Shown one piece after another: positions 44,336-56,300 of a DNA stretch of 64,000 nucleotides. This DNA is from Ridgeia piscesae (taxonomy: Eukaryota > Annelida > Polychaeta > Sabellida > Siboglinidae): contig JAODUO010001368.1 in assembly GCA_025642075.2 (NCBI GenBank), forward strand, positions 113,501 through 177,500, in the 5' to 3' direction. The position numbers and the translations under genes were made by a program. The stretch's first letter is position 1; the number at the start of each line of letters is the position of its first letter. A model generated the notes under the pieces. It did no database searches. It saw nothing but the letters and a program-made list of their open reading frames with translations, and was not told where the DNA came from.

Positions 44336-47300
44336 ATATATATATATTATTTTTAATTGATTAATAACAGTAATGTGTAATATCAATATAATGACATGAT
44401 GACATTAGTTGCATATGAGAGGTGATCGTTCATAGTTTTGGAACTTTTGCAAGTACATTTTCATATTTTCAGAACTTGATGTGTGTCGTCACCACATCGT
44501 ATGCGACAACACTCTTGAGCTCATCTCAATATTGTGGCACACATTACTCTATTCAACAAACCTTTTATAAACAAAAGTATGCATTCACTGTACAATCAAC
44601 AAACACTACAAATGTAGGTCATTCCAAGGACCTGGGGATGTGCCTCCCAGACCTTAAGAATGTGGCATACCTACAAACCTTTTATAATCGGTCCATGCTA
44701 ATCAACAAACCTTTTATAAACAAAAATATGCATTCACTGTACAATCAACAAACACTAAAAATGTAGGTCATTCCAAGGGCCTGGGGATGTGCCTCCCAGA
44801 CCTTAAGAATGTGGCATACCTACAAACCTTTTATAATCGGTCCATGCTAATGTGCCCCCAGACTGTTTGAAATGTACCCGAGTTTATATGATAATAATAA
44901 GTTGTGGCATTTTCCAATATGGTTATGGTGCTGCGGAGTCAACAACATTTAGGCTACAACATTTGATTAATCCGCCAGTGGAGGTTTTTGTGCCCCCTAG
45001 AATCCATTTCTGAATCTACCCCTGTATGTGATAGTTTACTTGTCTGCATGATAATTTTGCAGTAATGGGTATCCTTGTCATATCCTGAAAGAATTATTAT
45101 ACTACAACGTTCTGAAAATTAACTTTTGTAAAGTTCACCCATAACACACACATTATAGATATTACCAAATATATGCTGTAAATAGCTTTTTTACAGCAAT
45201 AGAACATCAATGAACTTGTTATTAAACATATTTCTCTTGGTATACGAGTCTCACTTAGGCTTGAACGTCAGACTCATCTGACAAGTTATTAGAAATGACA
45301 TGTCCAAAACATTTACAAGAGGTGGCAAACTGGTTATCTCCTAATGTAACTTCTTGAGAAAGCTTTGACATTCTAGATGCAAAGTACATATACAAAAATG
45401 CCTTACTATATACATATAAAATGTACATAACAGGACATAAAGTAATTTTGTTATGATACTTTATTTATAAAAATCACTACGATGTAAAATAAAACAAATA
45501 TATAACTATGTTGATGTAATGGTTGGTATATTTACAACTCACATAAAGTGACTAAGCTAGTCAGGGTCCTCGCCAGGTGGTTGAGAGCTACATGTGCAAT
45601 CGCTATGTTTATTCATCTGTACAAAGAATACCGGCTACACATAGCGGTGGATACGTTTCTTTTACACGGTTAATCTTCGCATATTCGTTTCAATGTTGCT
45701 AACTGCTTCCTACATTAACCGATATGTTATTTGAATTAACAGGTCTCAGTAAAATGTGGCGTATTAAGTTTATAACATGAATACCAAAAATGTGTAGTAA
45801 TATAAAATACCATACATGTCAAAGCCATGTTAATTGTCACGTTGTTTCTTATATAGATAGATGCAGATGTATTGCAAAATGTCAGGAAGTTGATACGCAG
45901 TATCATCAACGAGAGTGAACTCACACCGTAATATTATCGATAACCAAGCCGCTGTTGTTCACTGAAGAATGTTGAGAGTTGTTGACCGAAGGCTCATCAG
46001 CAGGGTGACTGACTGGTCTGGAAGCTAGTGTACATGCCATCGGTACTGAGGAGTCTGTAACGGATGCAACACAATCACAACTAAAGGTTGTGATACACGT
46101 ATGAGAGACTCGTACGTGTAACTCGTATGAAACCATCCGAACCTTACGTGTATCGCAAAATCGGACGTAAAATCGTACGTGTATCATGCATGTCCGAGTC
46201 ACTCGTACGAGGCACTCTTCATAGTGACTAGGAGTAAACAACCAATGAGATGACAGCTCTAATTTGAACTTCGATCTTCTTAAAAACGGCAGATACTGCT
46301 TTGGCAAAACTCACACTCACTTCAAATATTTGTCGTGTTTTACCGTGAAATTTTCGCTATGGTATGGTGCAAACCCACGTTACAAAGAAGAAGCATTGGG
46401 TACGAATAGCCTGCAAGTTCTCAATATTGACGCCCCTTGAAGCTATGTTAAAAAAATGGAGGAATATATGTGTGTGTGTATTTTTAAACTAAGTGTACCG
46501 TGTATAAACAAAATGGTATTTATACATTCTAAGTCAACACATAGTCTGGTGATATCTCCCAAATACTGCATACTGTCAGTAAAATAAAATAACAAATACA
46601 AATCAAGCAACCTGATCACGTAAGAAACGACCTACTAACAGGCCTTTTCGTCTGTTTTATTTTATCAACGAACGACTTTAAATTTTGTTTATTATAGTGT
46701 GCATATATCTTATTTTTAGTCTATTTACACGTAAGTGTGTGTGTATTTATTTATTTTTAAACTAAGTGTATGCATTTTATTTATTAGTAATTTTTATTAA
46801 CTCTTAATCACTATCAATCACGCTGGTGTTATGGCTAGCTCCCATTCAAGATGTATTTTCAAATATTCACTGTTCATGTTTGCGTGTCTGCATATCATCT
46901 CTAGACTAAATCATGAAATGAAGAGCTTTCATAACAACACAACAGAAACAGTCTATGTGAACAATAAAGCCAGAAAAGACACAAATTCTATCACAACATA
47001 TTACCTGTACAGCCCTATCTGGAAAACTATCGCACAACTCAAATGTCTCAAATCCAATAGTTCCACTGGTCTACTGATCACCCCACCACCATATAAACCC
47101 AAGTCAAACAAGACAGCAACAAAATTCACGGTTCTTTTATGCATAATACTCTCAGGAGACATCCAGCTAAACCCAGGCCCCTCTAAATGTAATTCATGTA
47201 AGAAATCACTAAAGTCCAATTCACTCACCCTAACTTGTAACGACTGCAACAAATCAGTTCACATAAAATGCGCTGGAATATCCAGGCATGAATTTAGTAG

Positions 47301-50300
47301 CACTTACCGAAACCTTGACACATGGCATTGTTCAGATTGCTCTGCACCCTGTGGCATTTGCCTTAATAACCACAAAGCAATCCATTGTGACCACTGCCAA
47401 AAATGGATACATACACAATGCTGTGCCATAGATGACAATGCATACAAACAATTAATACACTCTTCATGTTCTTGGGCTTGCCCTGACTGCAATAACGTCA
47501 ACTTCACAAATTCCTTCTTCGAAGATAGTGAAATCCAGACGGAAACCCCTTTTGACCCCCCTGAATGGCAACAATCATAACTCAAACGAAACAACTACAA
47601 GTAGTAACAACACAACCAATAACAAGAAAACCTATAAACAAAAGAACAGACCAAACTTCCGGTGCATCCTCATAAACTGCCAAAGCATTAAGAATAAAGC
47701 AGCAGACATCGAAGTACTAAACAACCTACATAACCCAGACATAATCAGTGCAACAGAGTCATGGTTAGACCCATCAGTTAAAAACGGAGAAAATTTCCCA
47801 GAACACTTTAATGTTTTTAGAAAAGACAGGGCAACAAGCACCACCGGAGGGGGGGTATTCCAAATATCCAAAGCTGATCTCATCACAACTCATCTAACAA
47901 ACTTAAACACTAACAGTGAGAGCATTTGGACAGAAACTGAAATAAAAGTAATGAAACCCATAGTCATATGCACCTTCTATCGTGCCCCACATGACTCTCA
48001 AGGAACTCAAATTAAAGAACTAGATCTATCTCTATCTAAATTAGGAAACAAAATAAACCCACATAATGTCATAATTACCGGCGATTTCAATCTTCCTAAC
48101 ATAAACTGGGAAAATCACCATGTCACACCTAACAGTGGATATAGTACAGTTGCTGCCAACAAACTACTCTCCATCGTAGAGGAACATGGACTAATCCAAC
48201 ATGTCAATGAACCCACACGTAAACAAGGAAATGCCAACAATATCCTAGATCTTGTCTTCACAAATAGACCTGGGTTAATAAAGAAACTAAATGTAGTAGA
48301 CGGCATAGCAGACCACAACACAATTATCATTGATGTAAATATCTCACCCAAACGCAAACATCGCCCCAAACGAAAAATTGTCATCAGAAATAAAGCTGAC
48401 CACCTTAACATCCAGAAATCTCTCGATGACTTCACACATGAATACTTCTCTTTAAACCAAAACATGACAGTCAATGACAAATGGAACCTTGTTTCAAAAA
48501 AATCATCAACATTATGAAACACTATGTACCAGTCCCTCTTACAACTTCCAGATACAACCTTCCCTGGTTCAATAAAGACTTGAAAAAAATGTGCAAAAGA
48601 AAGAAACGATTATATAAGAAAGCAAAAATATCTAGAAATCCAGAAGACTGGCAAGAGTTTTGTAACATCAGGAAAGACATGCACAAACACCTTCGTTCTG
48701 CTAGACTGTCCTATATAAATCAATTCCTAACAACTGCAATAACAGACAAACCGAAAGCATTCTGGCGTTTCATTTCCAAACTTAGACAAGATAACCAGGG
48801 TATTGGGGACCTCAACATTGCGGGAAACATAATTAGCGATGACAAGCAAAAAGCAGAAGCCTTAGGCAATCAGTTCAAAAGTGTCTTCACATATGAAGGA
48901 AATTCCAAGCTGCCAAATCTGAATGATAGCCCACATGGAAAAATACCCGAATTAACAATTTCACTTAAAGGAGTACATGACCAACTAGCAAAAATTAACA
49001 CCTCTAAATCGCAAGGACCAGATGGCTTTCCACCATGGTTTCTAAACAGATATGCCTACCACCTAACACCAATAATACATGATATCTTCCAATCATCAGT
49101 TGACTCTGGTCAAGTCCCCAAAGCCTGGAACGAAGCAAACATAACAGCAATTTTCAAGAAAGGAAACAGGGCAGAAACTTCAAACTACAGACCAATATCC
49201 TTAACACCTGTGATTTCTAAACTTCTTGAACACATAATTCATAGCCACATCATGAAACACCTTGAACAACATCACATCCTAACTGACCACCAACATGGTT
49301 TTCGTGCAAAAAGATCAACAGAAACTCAATTCAAACTGTCCATGACATAAGCAAATATCTAGATGAAAATAAATCTGTAGACATGGCCATTCTAGACTTC
49401 ACTAAAGCATTCGACAAAGTTCCACGTAAAAGACTAATCCACAAACTAAAATACTATGGCATCACAGGCCCAATATCGTCATGGATAGAAAGCTTCCTTG
49501 CAGAAAGAACACAACAGGTTGTAATAAATGGATCAGCATCCAAACAAATTAAAGTCACCTCAGGGGTACCACAGGGAACCGTACTGGGGCCCTTACTTTT
49601 CTTACTTTACATAAATGATCTACCCAACAATCTCACTTCAAACGTTCGCCTTTTTGCAGATGACTGCCTACTATATCAACCAATTAAATCAGACAATGAC
49701 ATTTCTCTCCTCCAAAATGATCTAATCAAACTTGAGGAATGGCAAACACCTGGCTTATGAAATTCAATCCCACCAAATGCTTCACAATGACATTAGCCTC
49801 AAGAAAACCGACACCAAATATTTACACCTTCTGTGGCCAACAACTTAAATCTGTTCAACCACATTGTTATCTTGGTGTACAGATATTAAATACATTAAAT
49901 TGGACAGCACAATGCAACTCAGTCGCTAGGAAAGCACAACAGACTCTAGGAGTCATTAGGAGAAATCTAAAATAAATGCCCAACCCACATTAAGTCAATA
50001 GCCTACACAACCCTTGTCCGACCAATACTTAAATATGCATCAGCATCATGGGATCCACACTGCCTAAAACATATTAAAACCTTAGAAAGAATCCAAAGAC
50101 AAGCTGCCAGATTTTGTACACAACTATTCTAGAGAACCAGGAACAGTAACCCAACTTTTTAAAGACCTCCAGTGGGACACCCTCCAAACAAGAAGAAAAA
50201 TTAAAAGACTTAGCATAATATACAAAATGGAACATAACCTTATAGATATCCCGCTAGATCACTATATCCAACACAACACTAGATCCTCACGTAAACATGA

Positions 50301-53300
50301 CAGTCAGTTCTTGCAAATTAGATACTCTGCAAACATATTTGGAAGCAGCTTCTTCCCAACAACAATTAAGGAATGGAATTCTCTCCCCTCAAACACTGTC
50401 TCAAGTAAATCACTAAAATCATTTCAGAATAGTTTAATCCAACATTTTAACAATTAAGACAGATGACCCACCATGCGCACTGGCGTGATGTGTCCCTATG
50501 ACATTTTGCCAGTTAAGATACAGATACAGATACAGATATCTCAAAAATTCGGTGCCAACGCGTTGAGCGTTGTCGTCGGCGTCGAATGATGGCTGGATCG
50601 TTCAAACTTCAATGGCAGAGCCCTGTCAGAAGTAAGTAGAGACAGCGACATCGTGAAATTAGATACACTCGATTAACTGTTGTTTAGTTTCCACAATATT
50701 TGTATTTTAAATATTGTAATCCATAAAACAGTGCTCGTCTGAACACACGTTACCAATGCCTGAATGAGTGAATGACACCGCCAATGCCAATGGCAATGGC
50801 ACTGCACTGGTGTTTGTTTGACTTTGAGTGGGAATCATTTTTGAATGTCTAATTAAATACAAAATATACATTCATGATCTAAAATTAAAAATAGGTAAAA
50901 CGCATCCGTTCCCCTTGTTTACACCTGATAAGGAATAGCTTTACATTCTATCTCTTGCTCATGACACGAGAAAAATGTAATGTGTGTTTTGAATATGGTG
51001 TTTTTTGTGAGCTGTTAATTTGGCCAATCTATTTTCATGAGAAACATGTTCTAATTCTGTAACAGCGTGTTTGCTTAACCTGAATGTAATAGATGTGACT
51101 GATTTAGTACATACATAGATGTCATATGAAAGATCTATGAATACAAACTTCTGGCCACGGTCATTGGAAGGATATTTAATGCACAGTCAGTGCAGATAGG
51201 ACACACCGTTTTTAACTGAGACGTCTTTTTTTAATCTGCCAGTCTATTTAAAAAAAGTATTTCTTATAGTTCCATAACAGTCTGTTTGCATAAATTGACC
51301 CTAATAAGTGTTACTGAATCAGCATATGATATGTAGTTAAAATAAATATGAAATGACTGATAAAATCCTCATGTATGTATGTATGTATGTGTGTGTGTGT
51401 GCGTGTGTGCGTGCGTGCGTGCGTGCGTGCGTGCATGCATGCATGCATGCATGTATGTATGTATGCATGTATGTATGGGGTATGTGTTATTAATAATACA
51501 AATGTGTAATGTACTTACAAGTGATTGTGTCTGCCCTTTTGTTTTCAGAAAAAGGCTACAATGATGCATGGACGAGATTATGTTCCAAATAATGAAGACT
51601 ACATAGCACTTGGTTCCAACCAAAGGAGTGATATTGGTGTGAACACTTATTTGTGTGTTGCCGCTCATTTGAAATGTCTGTTTATGAGATGATATCACAT
51701 TAATAAAATAATACACATTGTTTCATAAGCTGGGACTTTGTTTCCTATTTCAGTATACCCAGTGTTCCTTTTGTCTATAGTAGTATGATACTCTTCAAGC
51801 TAGAATTGGGATTTCACAGTTGTTCCTCTTAACTAAGCAGTTGCTCATTATATTTAGATTCCTTATAGTTATGGTGAAATACACTGTGTCTAACAGTGTG
51901 GTCCCAATTGTTTGGAATTGTGTTCATAGATGCAAGAACATATAATTTCGTGTAGAAAACATTGTCAGGGTCACACAGCTTCCTTCCATGGGTTGATACA
52001 TCAAAAAGGAAATGTTTTTCTTATATTATGGGCAACATAAACAACCCAACTCTACACCTGTATGTATTTGTCATTCAGTGCAATATAGATTGCTGAACAT
52101 ATGGGATTATCTTTCCAATAGTAGTACGACCAATTCTGTACTGACACTCAAGAGATTGGTAACTGTTGAATGTAGGACACATATCATGAAATAATAAACA
52201 ATTCGTGTGAACTAACATTACTAGTCACAAGTATTGCAGTGAGTGGTTATATTGTATTAGGGATGGAGGAATCCAGAGTGGACTAAGTGTACAGTGCATT
52301 TATTTGATATGTATTTATATACTTTCGAAATTAGGTTCATACCATGCACTATCTCGGGACAGATGTCTGTGTGGTTGATTGTTTTTCAATTCCTATTGCA
52401 AAAATTCATGACAAATTATAATTCCTCCATAGAATTTGTAGTAAATTAATCACTGCATTACTTGATTATACATTTTCAGCATCAACTCCCTATCACCATA
52501 AGCTTAGTTGTTTTTCTCTGAATTAGAATTCTAGTAAAGCAAAGTGAGGTGTGTTCGACACTTATTATAATCATAATGTTGCTAGAATGTCAATTGCAAT
52601 TCAGTTAGCCAAACTTATGTAAACCAGTTTACACTGTTATTGTTGTGTGCATGAAATATTCAAATTGTAAACAAAACCATAAATATATACTGCTGATCAT
52701 ACGGATACAAATTGCAACTTATTTAGCAAACATAGTGATGATAATTACCTACCCTAGCTAATCAAGGAACAGACAACCTCGTTTTAAATTAAGCCAAGAT
52801 GACCATAAACCATTAACAGTATTATTAAGTATTCACACCCATGCTTGCATGTACATGTAACAGCTGTTGCATGGAAGACACGACAAGGCCATGCAAACCT
52901 TTTATTTATAAAACAAATGTATACACAGAATATCATCCGTGTATAATAGTGAACATTTCTTTATTGACAGGTAGCCTGGTAATTAGTATATTCTTATCTT
53001 AAAAAAAAGAGTATGTTGTTTGATAAACTGCCCAGGCTGCTTGTTTGTAGGTTTGGTTGTTACCAAGTAGGGTTTTACCTTTATGGATAATACATAATGC
53101 ATTTACGAAATATTACTGATACAGGACTGGTGGTATATCTGATATTTCATATAAATATTTTAAGTGGTTAAACATTTAGCAACATGCACCAATTATCGCG
53201 TGGCCACCAGGTCCAGGCTATTTGTCGATAAATAGTCACGCCTTACCTGCCAAATCTGCAGATTGCACAGGTCCAGCTAATGCGCATAAAATAAACGATA

Positions 53301-56300
53301 ATAACCGAAGCCTGAAGCTAAGCCAAACATTATACTAAAGCAATCAAACATGACGTTCAATAAATTATGTAATATATTTGTCGCTAAAAAGCGAAGAGTT
53401 ACAGCAAGGCGCTCAGCAGGTGGTTTTGCATCGCTCATGGCTGTGTCTTTGTGGACGATTAACGGCGAAGAAGATATTGAAATGTGTATCCATCCGGACA
53501 AAGTTTGCTAATGTTCTGGGGTCCTCTACTTTAATTTCCGTCATCAGAGCATGACATGAGCCGAACTGCTGCCGCCGCGCAATCCTTCAGCGAACCCACC
53601 ATCTTTTTCGTTTCTTCAGCTTTTCTTCGTCATCAGTTTGCTGCAGCACAGCCAATGCACCGAGCAAAATTGTATGTTTTTCTTCGCTGCTGCTGCTGCT
53701 GCGACTGTCAGCCATTGCCGTAAACAACCACGTGTGCATCTGTAATGACCTTCACCTTATGACGTCACTCGTGCAACTCTCCCGACTCGATTGTTTCGCC
53801 ACGACTACGTGTATCATGCACTCATACCCCCTTGAGATCATTACGTCGACATTCACATGACATTTAACATGCAGCAACTTTCACAGTTCATGGATGTAGC
53901 ATATTTCCGAGATCTTTGGCAAATACAACAGTCCAGTTTAGCATATTAACTTGTGGACCTAGTGGCACTAAACGCACTAGTTCATTGTTAAGTTTCCTGT
54001 TGAATGTCGACCTGAAGAGAAAAGCATATTCAATTTTAGTAAAAACAACAGGCATCATGGTAGTAGAGTTGGAAGTAACTAATTACGGAGTGTTCATCGC
54101 GATGACCAATAACCATATAACATAATGTTTTATGTATGATCTAAACCATTTCACCAAAAAGGCAGTGATGCTGGGCTACAACAGCATCTACAGTTTGATA
54201 TCGGGTATACGGTTGATAATGGGCAGCAGAAGAACATGCAACAAGAACTGTACAAGAATGGCCATCAACACACTACTACAGAGGTTATCCATGGAGAAAG
54301 GAATCGGCTTTGTTGACATGTGGGCAAGCATTGTATAGAGAGAAAAGAATTGTTTATGAACTATGGGGTACACCTGTCTGGAAAGGGAGCAGCAGTTCTG
54401 TGGAGCGAGTTCATTAGGTGCGTAGATGAATGTACAGGCACAGTTGAGTGCTTAAACGAGGTGCACGGGGGATATATAGAACCACGTCAAGAGAACTGTA
54501 CAGACAAACTTACAAGGAAACAATCACCAAAATATCCATAAAAATTAACTTACATGTGTATGCTTAAATGACAGAAGCATAATAAACAAGAGAATGGATT
54601 TAGACATCATGATAGAGGATATTGAACCGGTATAATATGCATCACAGAATCGTAAAGAAATGGTTGTTGCTGAACTAGCGCTCTCAGGTTATGTAATGTT
54701 TAGAAAAGACAGACAAGAGAAAAGGGGAGATGGAGTCATTGTTTATATTAACAATTCTATTCAAGCATATGAAATACAGATGAAAATGGAAGCAGACTGC
54801 GAGGAAGCTATTTGGTGCAATATAACCACAGACACACTCAACATTAAAGATACGGCTAATTTATCGTAGTCGACAAGAGGATGATTTAAAATTGCACAAT
54901 GCTATAAAGGAAATTAGTAAAAGGGAATGTGTTATAATGTATGATTTTAATCATGGACATATTCAGTGAAAATCACTAGACAATGTTGGAAGGGATGACC
55001 AGCAGTTTCTACTTCTAAAACAGGACTGTTTTGGAACCAACAAGAGGTGGGAGTGTGTTGGATTTAGTATTTTGTTCGCAAAACGATTTAGTTGGTAAGT
55101 TAAATTACGTGAGCCTTTGGGAGCCAGTGAACATAACTAGACCTACTTCAGTATAACATTACAAACAGGCAATACTGGCAAAAAGCGATGGAGGAGAAAT
55201 GTCAACACATGAAAATAGAAACAAATGAGAACCTACTTAGCAAGCATAAATTGAATTAACTTAATGAAAGGCCAATACTGCATCAGAATGTTGGATACTT
55301 TTGAAAAATGAGATTGAGGTCATTATTGAAAGATTTTTCATGTACAAAATCAAGGGAAAAGATCTAGGAAGTCAAAAGAAAGTTTACGAAAGATTGCTTA
55401 CAAACAAATTATGTGGAGAGTTTACAGAAACACAGTACACATAGAAGGCTTTAATAATTACAAAGAGGCCCTTAACCTACAAGTAAAATTAGACAATCAA
55501 AACCCTCTCTTGAGCAAAAATTGGCCTATGACATAACACAATGATAGCAAGGGTTTCTTCGTTGATGTGTTCACTAAAGAAGATATAAGTTCACTCCCGT
55601 TGCATGTTAGGACATTTCAAGGTGATGAATCAAATCAGTTTGGGCAGTTGTTTGTAGCTCCTGAAACGATATCAAAGAAAATTAAGATGATGAAAGAAAA
55701 CAAATCACCCCGAGTTGTCGGAATACCACCACAGCTGCTTAAGGAAATTGTAGACCAAATATGTACACCACTTGCTATATTCTTTAATTTATCACCTAAA
55801 GAGGGATTCGTTCCATGGTAATGGAAAAAAGATTACACCGTTATTCAGAAAAGGATCGAGGAGTAAGACAGATAATTATAGCCCGGTGAGCTTAACATCA
55901 GTTTTATGCATATTGTTAGAAACCTTTATTAGAGACCGCATGGTAGAATTCCTTGTAACGCACAAATGAAAAACTGAATCCCAACATGAATTCCTAAAAG
56001 CTAGGTCTTGTCTAACCAATCTCTTACGTTTTAGAAGATATTACAAAATGGGCAGATGATGGTTCACCAGTGGATGTATTATACTTCGATATTCAGAAAG
56101 CATGTGATAGAGTGCTACATCAAAGATTGTTAATTAAACTAAAAGCATGTGGTATAGCGAAAAGTATGATCAGTTGGATACAAACATGGTTGAGAGACAG
56201 AAGACAGAGAATAATAGTAGAAGGAGATATATCAAACTGGAAACCAGTTTTGGGTGGAGTGTCGCAGGTGTCGGTATTTTTTATATTTATAAATGATTTG

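Larger units (their letters stand above)
46831..50536 (+). mobile_element. LINE D: CR1-type non-LTR retrotransposon with 2A-like peptide and PHD fingers
   Basis: The least decayed LINE here. It has a complete ORF1 (46831-47580), an overlapping ORF2 with endonuclease and RT in four or five frameshifted pieces, a 3' UTR, and a (GATACA)n tail at 50511-50536 typical of microsatellite-ended CR1/L2 elements. Codon structure is well preserved, so the breaks are few and probably recent. The true 5' end lies somewhere between 46450 and 46830. Confidence 0.85.
46084..53835. mobile_element. PIF/Harbinger-like DNA transposon split by LINE D
   Basis: Both ends carry an inverted GATACACGTA motif: GTTGTGATACACGTA at the left, and the complement of TACGTGTATCATGC at the right. 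Two further copies near 46140 and 46180 resemble subterminal transposase-binding repeats. A minus-strand ORF relic near the right end has the Harbinger-type [12 protein letters not shown] block. A plus-strand terminal exon with poly(A) signal lies at 51549-51692, so the two genes would converge, as in Harbinger elements. Removing this element rejoins blocks B2 and B3 in the order seen in the intact A2. Exact ends are uncertain by about 10 bp and no target-site duplication is clear. Confidence 0.65.
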
